A program made the translations under genes and the position numbers. The notes beneath the pieces were generated by a model. The model was not told the origin of the DNA. It saw nothing but the letters and a program-made list of their open reading frames with translations, and searched no databases. From positions 1 to 15,319 of the forward strand of contig DASZKW010000069.1 in the NCBI GenBank assembly GCA_035552775.1: a stretch of 15,319 bases of DNA. The letters are read 5' to 3'. Positions 1 through 5,712 of this stretch are shown here, in pieces. The DNA comes from DASZKW01 sp035552775. GTDB taxonomy: Bacteria > Actinomycetota > Acidimicrobiia > Acidimicrobiales > Palsa-688. Every line of letters begins with the position of its first letter. Position 1 is the first letter of the stretch.

Positions 1-135
1 CCGGAGGCCACCAGCCGAGCCCGGCCGGCTCCGGAGGCCACCAGCCGAGCCCGGCCGGCTCCGGAGGCCACCAGCCGAGCCCGGCCGGCTCCGGAGGCCA
101 CCAGCCGAGCCCGGCCGGCTCCGGAGGCCACCAGC
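1..135. repeat. 30-bp perfect tandem repeat, 4.5 copies, in frame
   Basis: Four identical 30-bp units (1-30, 31-60, 61-90, 91-120) are followed by a 15-bp partial copy (121-135). The unit begins CCGGAGGCCACCAGC and ends CGAGCCCGGCCGGCT. It lies inside the radical SAM gene and encodes GGHQPSPAGS in the gene's frame. There is no synonymous difference between copies, which implies recent expansion. The array may continue to the left of the window. Confidence 0.97.
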
Positions 136-323
136 ACGGCACCGCGGACTGTCGGTGGACGCCGTGCTACGACTGTGGCGCCTGCACCGGGTACGGCTTG
201 GAGCACGTGGTGGCCTCCGCTGTCCCCCCTGCGGGGGGCAGCCAGGGCACCGGCCAGGATCTCAGCGCCGCCGCTTCGGTCCCTGTGGTCCTCGGCCGCC
301 CGACGCCGGTCGGGAGCCGATGA
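3..323 (+). CDS. B12-binding/radical SAM protein, TIGR03960 type, C-terminal fragment
   Basis: Only the last 106 codons are inside the window; the gene enters from the left in the frame starting at position 3. The end reads DCRWTPCYDCGACTGYGLEH and so carries the closely spaced cysteines (CxxxxCxxCxxC) that I recognise from the extreme C-terminus of the TIGR03960 proteins, which combine a B12-binding and a radical SAM domain. The call also rests on the next gene, a DUF2344 protein, which is the usual partner and in some bacteria is fused to it. The function of the pair is not established; a role in RNA modification is a common guess. The stop TGA (321-323) overlaps the ATG of the next gene (ATGA), so the two are translationally coupled. 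Oddity: residues encoded by 3-135 are a perfect decapeptide repeat (GGHQPSPAGS) placed directly before the cysteine module. The catalytic domains are outside the window. Confidence 0.8.
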   Translation, partial: GGHQPSPAGSGGHQPSPAGSGGHQPSPAGSGGHQPSPAGSGGHQHGTADCRWTPCYDCGACTGYGLEHVVASAVPPAGGSQGTGQDLSAAASVPVVLGRPTPVGSR

Positions 324-1132
324 GCGACCCGCAGCGGGTTCGAATCCGCTTCGCCAAGCTCGGCAAGGTCCGCTGGACGAGCCACCGCGACGTGGCCCGC
401 ATGTGGGAGCGGGCCTTCCGCCGGGTGGGCTTCCCTGTCGCCTACAGCGGAGGTTTCTCTCCCCGCCCCAAGGTGAGCTTCGGCTTGGCCCTCCCCACCG
501 GCCACGAGTCGGTGGCCGAGTACCTCGACGTCGAGACCGATCCCAGCGGGTCCAGCTTCGACCTCGCCGCCCTGCCGGTGCGCCTGTCGGCGGCCCTGCC
601 CGTCGGTGTCGACGCCCTGGCCGCAGTGGCGATCGAGGCGGGTACCCCCTCTCTGCAAGAGGACGTGACCCTCTGCACGTGGCGGTGGGCGGTGGTGGCA
701 GCCGAGGGGCGCGGCGAGCCGCTAGCACGCGACCTGGCCGGGCGCGTCGGCGAGGTGTTGGCCGCCTCCTCGGTCACCGTGTCCCGCCTGCGCAAGGGCA
801 GCGAGGTGGTCGAGGACATCCGGCCGGCCATCGAGGCTCTCCGGGTGCTGACGGGGGCGAGCGGGCCGGCCGGCGGTGGCGGTCCGGCTGGCGGTTCGGG
901 GTCGACCGGCAGTTCGGGGCCGGCCGTACCGGTGTGGTTGGAGGCCGACCTGGCTACTCAACCCCGCAGCATCCGCCCGTCCGACGTGTTGGCCGCCCTC
1001 GGGCCCGGCCTGGCGGAACAGGACGTACGAAGGCTGCATCAATGGATTTCGCGCAACGGCGCGCGGTGGGAGCCCATCGGGCCCGCATCCGACGCGACGG
1101 GCGCTCCGCGCGCCATGGAGCGTGCGTCATGA
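320..1132 (+). CDS. DUF2344 / TIGR03936 family protein
   Basis: A 270-residue protein that matches the small partner of the TIGR03960 radical SAM protein. Residues 6-60 hold the family's conserved block: RIRFAKLGKVRWTSHRD, then a GFSPRPKVSFGLALPTG stretch. The biochemical role is unknown; the constant pairing with the radical SAM protein suggests a shared RNA- or cofactor-related task. I chose the ATG at 320 rather than the GTG at 155 in the same frame, because the segment 155-319 codes for the upstream protein's conserved C-terminus in another frame, because 320 gives the ATGA overlap with that gene, and because a GGGAG stands at 312-316. Residues about 180-205 form a Gly/Ser/Pro-rich linker, probably lineage-specific, that splits the conserved N-terminal part from a C-terminal part rich in charged residues. 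The gene ends 15 nt before the RNase E/G start, so one operon is likely. Confidence 0.85.
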   Translation: MSDPQRVRIRFAKLGKVRWTSHRDVARMWERAFRRVGFPVAYSGGFSPRPKVSFGLALPTGHESVAEYLDVETDPSGSSFDLAALPVRLSAALPVGVDALAAVAIEAGTPSLQEDVTLCTWRWAVVAAEGRGEPLARDLAGRVGEVLAASSVTVSRLRKGSEVVEDIRPAIEALRVLTGASGPAGGGGPAGGSGSTGSSGPAVPVWLEADLATQPRSIRPSDVLAALGPGLAEQDVRRLHQWISRNGARWEPIGPASDATGAPRAMERAS

Positions 1133-1147
1133 GAAGGGATTTCTCCC

Positions 1148-3229
1148 ATGTCCGACCAGATCTCTCCCCGCCCGGAAGAAGGCGGCGCTCCCCGCTCACA
1201 GGGCCGCTCGGGCCCTGGGCCGGCGCCGGCAACCCGCCCGCCGGCACCCCAGCCCCCTACAGCACGGCCGCCGGTCGATCCGCCCCCACTCACCGACGGC
1301 GACCGGGAGGTACAGCCTCGCAGAGCCGGAGACACCCAGGGCGCGACCGGCAACCCCGGTTCTGGGGGGGCGGGACGCCGGCGGAGAGGGTCCCGCGGAG
1401 GGCGAGGACGTAGCCGCAGCGGCTCCGGCTCGGACGGCACCAGCGTCGCCGGGGCCTCGCCCGGCGGCACCGGGGCGCCGGAGGTACGCGGTGGCGGGCG
1501 TAGTCCCGGCGACCCCGAGGCGGGGTCACAGCGGCCGGCCGCCAGGGTGGCGCCGGCGAACGGAGCGGACTCGGACTCGGGCCGTCCCCCCGCCGATCGG
1601 ATGACTGGGGAGCGGGTGAGTGGAGATCGGGTGACCGGGGACGAGGTGACCAGAGATCCGGTCATGGCGTTGCCGCCGCGGCCGAAGATCGGTGACAGCC
1701 GTCCGGCGCCCACGCCGCGACCGCCTGCCAGGTCCGCTGCCCCAGCCGCTACCACCCAGGCGCGGGACGGCGGCGCCAGCCGACGGCGCCGGCGTGGCGG
1801 ACGTGGCCGGGCCAACGCGGAACGCCGTCCGGTCGAAGCCGTGGTGGCGGACAGGCCGGCGGAGGTTGACGCCGAGACCTCGGAGCGCCGGCGTGGGCGT
1901 GAGCGCAAGGGGCGCCCGGTGGGCCGGTACCTCATGGTCGTGCACGTCGCGCCCCAGGTGACCCAGATCGCCGTGCTCGAGGGCAAGTCCCTGATCGAGC
2001 ATTACGTCTCCCGGCCCGCCGACGACGCCACCCAGATCGACGGCAACATCTACATCGGCCGGGTGCAGAACGTCCTACCTGGCATGGAGGCGGCTTTCAT
2101 CGACATCGGCACCCCGAAGAACGCCGTCCTCTACCGGGGCGACGTGCGCTACGACAAGGAAGACATCGAAGCCGGCGCGGATGGTGCCAGCAGGCCCACC
2201 CGGGGGCGCCTGGCCGGCGCGGCGCGAGACGCCCGGATCGAGCAACTGCTCAAGAACGGCCAGACGGTGTTGTGCCAGGTGACCAAGAACCCGATCGGGA
2301 CCAAGGGCGCCCGCCTCACCCAGGAGGTGTCACTCCCCGGCCGGTTCGTCGTGCTGATACCCGGCAGCGACACCTACGGGATCTCCAAGCGCCTTCCCGA
2401 CGACGAGCGCAAGCGCCTCCGCCGCATACTCGACGACGTGCGCCCCGAAGGCCACGGTCTGATAGTGCGCACCGCGGCCGAGGGCGCCACCGCCGACGAG
2501 TTGCGCCGCGACGTGGCCCGGCTGTCCCAGCAGTGGCAGCGCATCGAGGCCCTGAGCCGCCAGGCGCGGGTCCCGGCGCTGCTGTACCGGGAACCGGACA
2601 TGGCCGTGCGGGTGATCCGCGAGGAGTTCAACCGGAACTACCGGGGTGTGGTCATCGACGACCGGGACCTCTTCGAGGAGGTCAGAGACTACGTGGCCAG
2701 CATCAGCCCGGAGCTGGCCGACCGCGTAGAGCTCGCCGACACCAGCGACGACGCCCTGCCCGTGTTCGAGCAGCATCACGTGCACGAGCAGATCCACAAG
2801 GCTATCGATCGCAAGGTGTGGCTGGCTTCGGGCGGTTCGCTCATCATCGAGCGCACCGAGGCGCTCACGGTGATCGACGTCAATACGGGCAAGAACGTCG
2901 GCAGCTCGAACCTGGAGGAGACCGTCTACCGCAACAACATGGAGGCGGCGGACGAAATAGCCCGCCAGCTACGCCTTCGTGACATCGGTGGGATCATCGT
3001 GATCGACTTCATCGACATGGAGGTCGCCCAGAACCGCCACCGGGTGATCACCACCTTCCGGGAGGCCCTGGCGAGGGACAAGACCCGCACCCAGGTGTTC
3101 GACATCTCCGGGCTGGGCCTGGTGGAGATGACCCGCAAGCGGATCTCGGAGGGCCTGGTGGAGTCGTTCTCCGAGACATGCCCCACCTGCGGGGGCCGGG
3201 GCATCATCTTCGACCAGGCCCTGTTGTGA
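1148..3229 (+). CDS. rne: Ribonuclease E/G family endoribonuclease
   Basis: This 693-residue protein is an Rne/Rng-type single-strand endoribonuclease that works in rRNA processing and mRNA decay. The catalytic part starts near residue 259 (GRYLMVVHVAPQ). An S1 RNA-binding segment follows (GNIYIGRVQNVLPGMEAAF, about 299-317). The metal-binding aspartates are D577 in VIDVNTGKNVGSSN and D620 in IVIDFIDM. Their spacing of 43 equals that of D303 and D346 in E. coli RNase E. The zinc-link CPTC (C678, C681) is intact. Residues 1-258 are a disordered Arg/Gly/Pro/Ser-rich extension of the kind known from actinobacterial RNase E, and the protein stops just after the zinc link, without the long C-terminal scaffold of E. 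coli. A good Shine-Dalgarno (AGAAGG, 1132-1137) precedes the ATG. Whether to call it rne or rng is a naming choice; placement beside rplU-rpmA is typical for actinobacteria. Confidence 0.95.
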   Translation: MSDQISPRPEEGGAPRSQGRSGPGPAPATRPPAPQPPTARPPVDPPPLTDGDREVQPRRAGDTQGATGNPGSGGAGRRRRGSRGGRGRSRSGSGSDGTSVAGASPGGTGAPEVRGGGRSPGDPEAGSQRPAARVAPANGADSDSGRPPADRMTGERVSGDRVTGDEVTRDPVMALPPRPKIGDSRPAPTPRPPARSAAPAATTQARDGGASRRRRRGGRGRANAERRPVEAVVADRPAEVDAETSERRRGRERKGRPVGRYLMVVHVAPQVTQIAVLEGKSLIEHYVSRPADDATQIDGNIYIGRVQNVLPGMEAAFIDIGTPKNAVLYRGDVRYDKEDIEAGADGASRPTRGRLAGAARDARIEQLLKNGQTVLCQVTKNPIGTKGARLTQEVSLPGRFVVLIPGSDTYGISKRLPDDERKRLRRILDDVRPEGHGLIVRTAAEGATADELRRDVARLSQQWQRIEALSRQARVPALLYREPDMAVRVIREEFNRNYRGVVIDDRDLFEEVRDYVASISPELADRVELADTSDDALPVFEQHHVHEQIHKAIDRKVWLASGGSLIIERTEALTVIDVNTGKNVGSSNLEETVYRNNMEAADEIARQLRLRDIGGIIVIDFIDMEVAQNRHRVITTFREALARDKTRTQVFDISGLGLVEMTRKRISEGLVESFSETCPTCGGRGIIFDQALL
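1595..1666 (+). repeat. Imperfect 15-bp in-frame repeat in the RNase E N-terminus
   Basis: Units 1595-1609 (GATCGGATGACTGGG), 1610-1624, 1625-1639 (GATCGGGTGACCGGG), 1640-1654 and a partial at 1655 code for DRMTG, ERVSG, DRVTG, DEVTR, DPVM. This is an acidic/basic pentapeptide repeat inside the disordered extension. Confidence 0.8.
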
Positions 3230-3249
3230 CGCCCACGTCGGGCTGTACA

Positions 3250-3345
3250 AAGGCGAGCGTTGCTACGTCGACAATGCTGTCGCCGACTCGGACGGTTAAC
3301 CTGGACCTTCGTTCCTCGGGGAGTCGACGTAGCAACGCTCGCCTT
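3250..3345. repeat. Perfect 23-bp inverted repeat between rne and rplU
   Basis: The left arm is 3250-3272 (AAGGCGAGCGTTGCTA followed by CGTCGAC) and the right arm is 3323-3345, its exact reverse complement; the arms are separated by 50 nt. As RNA it would be a very stable stem, but no U-tract follows, so it is not a classical intrinsic terminator. The outer 20 nt of the left arm region (3246-3265) recur in reverse complement at 11126-11145, which suggests a dispersed repeat element rather than an rplU-specific control structure. It could still separate rne transcription from rplU. Confidence 0.9.
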
Positions 3346-3371
3346 GGTAAGGCCGACATCGACCGGACTGG

Positions 3372-3377
3372 TAGGAT
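3372..3377 (+). promoter_or_regulatory. Putative -10 box (TAGGAT) of rplU
   Basis: TAGGAT lies 9 nt before the GTG of rplU. The GTG has no Shine-Dalgarno in front of it. A start of transcription about 7 nt after the box would give an almost leaderless rplU mRNA. I see no clear -35 element. Confidence 0.5.
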
Positions 3378-3386
3378 CTTGCCCTC

Positions 3387-3701
3387 GTGTACGCAGTGAT
3401 CAAGACCGGTGGCAAACAGGAGCGCGTCGAACAGGGTCAGACCCTCTCCGTGGAACGCTTGACGGCCGCCGCCGGCGACGAGGTGAGCTTCCGGCCCGTC
3501 CTGGTCGTCGACGGCACGGACGTGCTCGCCCGACCCGACGAACTGGCGGCGACGACGGTGTCGGCACGGGTCGTGGGCGAAGCCAAGGGCCCCAAGATCC
3601 ACGGCTTCACGTACAAGGCCAAGTCCCGCGGCCGCAAGGCGTGGGGACACCGCCAGACCTACACGACCATCGAGATCACCGGCATCAGCCGGGAGGGATA
3701 G
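3387..3701 (+). CDS. rplU: 50S ribosomal protein L21
   Basis: At 104 residues this is the normal length for L21, which binds 23S rRNA near L20 on the large subunit. The N-terminus MYAVIKTGGKQERVEQGQTL is the family signature. The C-terminal FTYKAKSRGRKAWGHRQTYT is the usual basic RNA-binding stretch (K-x-x-x-x-R-K-x-x-G-H-R-Q). The start is GTG, with no ribosome binding site but a -10-like TAGGAT close upstream, so leaderless translation is likely. Only 2 nt separate it from rpmA. The gene pair and its place between rne and obgE are conserved in most actinobacteria. Confidence 0.97.
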   Translation: MYAVIKTGGKQERVEQGQTLSVERLTAAAGDEVSFRPVLVVDGTDVLARPDELAATTVSARVVGEAKGPKIHGFTYKAKSRGRKAWGHRQTYTTIEITGISREG

Positions 3702-3703
3702 AC

Positions 3704-4006
3704 ATGTCCAAGACCAAAGGCGGCGGTTCCACCCGCAACGGCCGCGACTCGAACGCACAACGACTCGGCGTGAAGGTCTACGACGGCACCGCGGTGGCCG
3801 CGGGCTCGATCATCGTCCGCCAGCGCGGCACCCATTTCCATCCCGGCGACAACGTCGGCCGCGGGGGCGACGACACCTTGTTCGCCCTCGCGCCCGGCAA
3901 GGTGAAGTTCGGCAGCCGCAAGGGCCGCCGCCTCGTCGACGTCCTCACGCCGGACACCACCCCGGCCGGCGCCACCCCGGCCGGCACCGCACCAGCCGCT
4001 ACGTAG
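3704..4006 (+). CDS. rpmA: 50S ribosomal protein L27
   Basis: The 100-residue product is L27, whose N-terminus reaches toward the peptidyl-transferase centre. It starts MSKTKGGGSTRNGRDSNAQR, directly with the mature-type sequence and with no cleavable Firmicutes-type leader. The core VRQRGTHFHPGDNVGRGGDDTLFAL is intact. A strong Shine-Dalgarno (GGGAGGGA, 3691-3698) lies in the end of rplU. The last 15 or so residues are an unusual tail of pentapeptide repeats (PAGAT PAGTA PAAT) after the conserved end (RRLVDVLTP), which makes the protein longer than the common 85-90 residues. Transcription is surely shared with rplU. Confidence 0.97.
   Translation: MSKTKGGGSTRNGRDSNAQRLGVKVYDGTAVAAGSIIVRQRGTHFHPGDNVGRGGDDTLFALAPGKVKFGSRKGRRLVDVLTPDTTPAGATPAGTAPAAT
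3962..4003 (+). repeat. 15-bp in-frame repeat forming the L27 tail
   Basis: Units 3962-3976 (CCGGCCGGCGCCACC), 3977-3991 (CCGGCCGGCACCGCA) and the degenerate 3992-4003 end at the stop codon and encode an Ala/Pro/Gly/Thr tail. Confidence 0.7.
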
Positions 4007-4025
4007 TGCCGCTGGCGGTCGGGGT

Positions 4026-4040
4026 GGGCGCAACGCGCCC
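4026..4040 (+). promoter_or_regulatory. Short GC hairpin just before the obgE start
   Basis: GGGCGC (4026-4031) pairs perfectly with GCGCCC (4035-4040) around a 3-nt AAC loop. It ends 6 nt before the GTG of obgE, where a Shine-Dalgarno would sit, and no good Shine-Dalgarno is visible. It could dampen obgE translation relative to rplU-rpmA; this is an inference. Confidence 0.4.
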
Positions 4041-4046
4041 GCTCGG

Positions 4047-5306
4047 GTGAAAGGTTTCGTCGACGAGGCGCAGCTCCACGTCAAAGCGGGTGACGGTGGC
4101 GCCGGGTCGGTGTCGTTCCGGCGCGAGGCCCACGTGGCCAAGGGCGGCCCCGACGGGGGCGACGGGGGGGGCGGGGGCGACGTCTGGCTGGTAGCGGACC
4201 GCAACGTGGCGTCGCTCCTCGGCTTCAGGGATCATCCCCATCGGCGGGGGGGCAACGGTACCCACGGCCAGGGCAAGGGGCGTCACGGCAAGGCCGGCGC
4301 CGACCTCGAGGTGGCGGTCCCCGAGGGGACGGTCGTGCGCGACGCCACGGGTGAGGTGATCGCCGACCTGGTGGCCGAGGGTGACCGCTGGCTGGCGGGG
4401 CGCGGCGGGCAGGGCGGTCGTGGCAACGCCCGGTTCCTCTCCAACCGGCGCCGAGCGCCCTCGTTTGCAGAGCAGGGCGAGGTGGGCGAGGAGCGCTGGC
4501 TCAACCTCGAGTTGAAGCTGATGGCCGACGTCGCCCTGGTCGGTCTGCCCAACGCCGGCAAGAGCACCCTGATCTCGCGCATCTCCGCGGCCAAGCCCAA
4601 GATCGCCGATTACCCCTTCACCACCCTCGAGCCCCACCTCGGGGTGGTCCGCTTAGACGAGCACGAGTTCGTGGTGGCCGACATCCCCGGGCTCATCGAG
4701 GGGGCCAGTGACGGCAAGGGGCTCGGTCACCGGTTCCTCCGCCACATCGAGCGGGCCAGGGTCATGGTCCTCCTGCTCGACCTGGCGCCCGTGGACGGGC
4801 CGGACTTGGCGGACCAGCAGCGGATCCTGCTGAGCGAGCTCGGCCGCTACCAGCCCGACCTGCTGGAGCGACCGAGGGTGGTAGTCGCGTCCAAGGCGGA
4901 CGCCGATCCCGCCCAGGGCGACAGCGGTCCTGGGCAAGGCGGCGGGCCCGGGCTGCTCAGGATTTCTGCGGTTACGGGGGAGGGTCTCCGGCCCTTGCTC
5001 GGGCAGCTGGCGACGCTGGTGGAGCAAGCTCGCGGCGCAGCCACGAGGCCGACCCGCTTCGTCGTCCACCGCCCGGAGCCGGCTGGCATCGCCGTGGAGC
5101 GCAGCGGCGACGGGGGGTGGGCCGTGCTGGGACGGCAGGCCGCACGGGCCGTGGCCCTGTCGGACATGACCAACCCCGAGGCCCTGGCCTACGCCCAGAG
5201 CCGCCTGCGCAGCCTCGGGGTCGACCGGGCCCTCACCAGGGCGGGGGTGCGCGTGGGCGACCGGGTCCGGATCGGCTCGTTCGAGTTCGATTACCAGGCC
5301 GACTGA
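4047..5306 (+). CDS. obgE: GTPase Obg (CgtA)
   Basis: This 419-residue protein is the Obg GTPase, which helps mature the 50S subunit and links ribosome assembly to growth and stress. Three domains are visible. The Gly-rich Obg fold spans 1-158 (VDEAQLHVKAGDGGAGSVSF, several GGxGG runs, FLSNRRRAPSFAEQGE). The G domain has its P-loop GLPNAGKST at 166-174, switch II with DIPGLIEGA, and SA motif ISAVTGEG. The C-terminal OCT domain covers roughly the last 85 residues (RFVVHRPEP to FEFDYQAD). The base-recognition motif is SKAD (282-285) instead of the usual NKxD. It is followed by a short Gly/Pro insertion rather than the normal loop, which may lower guanine specificity. The GTG start gives the standard N-terminus, VKGFVDEAQL. 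The stop codon lies inside the first unit of a 19-bp tandem repeat. Confidence 0.96.
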   Translation: MKGFVDEAQLHVKAGDGGAGSVSFRREAHVAKGGPDGGDGGGGGDVWLVADRNVASLLGFRDHPHRRGGNGTHGQGKGRHGKAGADLEVAVPEGTVVRDATGEVIADLVAEGDRWLAGRGGQGGRGNARFLSNRRRAPSFAEQGEVGEERWLNLELKLMADVALVGLPNAGKSTLISRISAAKPKIADYPFTTLEPHLGVVRLDEHEFVVADIPGLIEGASDGKGLGHRFLRHIERARVMVLLLDLAPVDGPDLADQQRILLSELGRYQPDLLERPRVVVASKADADPAQGDSGPGQGGGPGLLRISAVTGEGLRPLLGQLATLVEQARGAATRPTRFVVHRPEPAGIAVERSGDGGWAVLGRQAARAVALSDMTNPEALAYAQSRLRSLGVDRALTRAGVRVGDRVRIGSFEFDYQAD

Positions 5307-5378
5307 CCACCCCAACGTGGGCTGACCACCCCAACGTGGGCTGACCACCCCAAACTGGGCTGACCACCCCACGTGCGC
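5303..5378. repeat. 19-bp tandem repeat, four copies, starting at the obgE stop
   Basis: The unit CTGACCACCCCAACGTGGG stands at 5303-5321 and, identically, at 5322-5340. A variant with AAACTGGG at its end is at 5341-5359, and a more diverged copy is at 5360-5378. The TGA of the first unit is the obgE stop codon (5304-5306). A faintly similar string (TGACGCCCACGTCGGGCTG) follows the rne stop at 3227-3245. Confidence 0.95.
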
Positions 5379-5385
5379 CAACCGG

Positions 5386-5425
5386 CTGTGCAGTTCTATG
5401 GGATATAAGCCCGAGAACTGCACAG
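5386..5425. terminator. Perfect 12-bp hairpin downstream of obgE
   Basis: CTGTGCAGTTCT (5386-5397) and AGAACTGCACAG (5414-5425) are exact reverse complements around a 16-nt loop. There is no T-tract after it. It may act as an I-shaped (tail-less) terminator for the rplU-rpmA-obgE transcript, or it may be another intergenic repeat element. The AT-rich loop contrasts with the GC-rich surroundings. Confidence 0.5.
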
Positions 5426-5451
5426 TGGGTACCGACCGGGCGGCAGGTCGT

Positions 5452-5678
5452 GGCCCGGGGAGCCCGTGTAGCCGGGGAGCCCGTGTAGCCGGGGAGCCCG
5501 TGTAGCCGGGGAGCCCGTGTAGCCGGGGAGCCCGGGGGGCCCGGGGGGCCGTGTAGCCGGGGAGCCCGTGTAGCCGGGGAGCCCGTGTAGCCGGGAGCCC
5601 GTGTAGCCGGGAGCCCGTGTAGCCGGGGAGCCCGTGTAGCCGGGAGCCCGTGTAGCCGGGGGGCCCGGGGGGCCCGGG
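5452..5678. repeat. 16/17-bp GC-rich tandem array, 11 copies
   Basis: The unit GTGTAGCCGGGGAGCCC starts at 5466, 5483, 5500, 5517, 5551, 5568, 5585, 5601, 5617, 5634 and 5650, with a partial unit before the first. Three units (5585, 5601, 5634) lack one G and are 16 bp. One 17-bp unit (5534-5550) has turned into runs of G and C (GGGGGGCCCGGGGGGCC), and similar runs follow the last copy. The unit length is not a multiple of three and varies, so the array is not coding. There are no spacers, so it is not a CRISPR array. Confidence 0.95.
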
Positions 5679-5684
5679 TAGCCT
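5679..5684 (+). promoter_or_regulatory. Putative -10 box (TAGCCT) of the adducin-like gene
   Basis: TAGCCT lies immediately at the right edge of the 16/17-bp array and looks like a diverged last unit (GGGTAGCCTGGG against GTGTAGCCGGGG). With transcription starting near 5691, the leader would be about 22 nt and contain the Shine-Dalgarno AGGAGG (5701-5706), 6 nt before the ATG. Confidence 0.45.
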
Positions 5685-5712
5685 GGGTGCACCTCAGCCG
5701 AGGAGGACAACC

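Larger units (their letters stand above)
5307..5712. other. 406-bp non-coding gap between obgE and the adducin-like gene
   Basis: The gap is almost entirely filled by the 19-bp repeat, the 12-bp hairpin and the 16/17-bp array, and it ends in a -10-like box and a strong ribosome binding site for the next gene. A minus-strand ORF crosses it only because the repeat units contain no stop codon in any minus frame. Confidence 0.85.

Noticed and set aside
155..319. N-terminal extension of the DUF2344 protein from a GTG at 155
   Set aside because: The other frame here encodes the conserved cysteine-rich end of the radical SAM protein, and the family's first conserved strand begins just after the ATG at 320.
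1039..1986. 315-residue minus-strand ORF opposite the RNase E N-terminus
   Set aside because: Antisense shadow of high-GC coding DNA: composition is Arg/Pro/Ser/Gly without motifs, and the plus-strand gene is certain.
3250..3345. Intrinsic terminator or L21 autoregulatory leader
   Set aside because: No U-tract follows the stem, the loop is 50 nt, and the arm sequence recurs at an unrelated locus, so a repeat element explains it better. A boundary role is not excluded.
5452..5678. Possible CRISPR array
   Set aside because: Units are directly adjacent with no unique spacers, and no cas genes are nearby. The same holds for 1-135 and 5303-5378.
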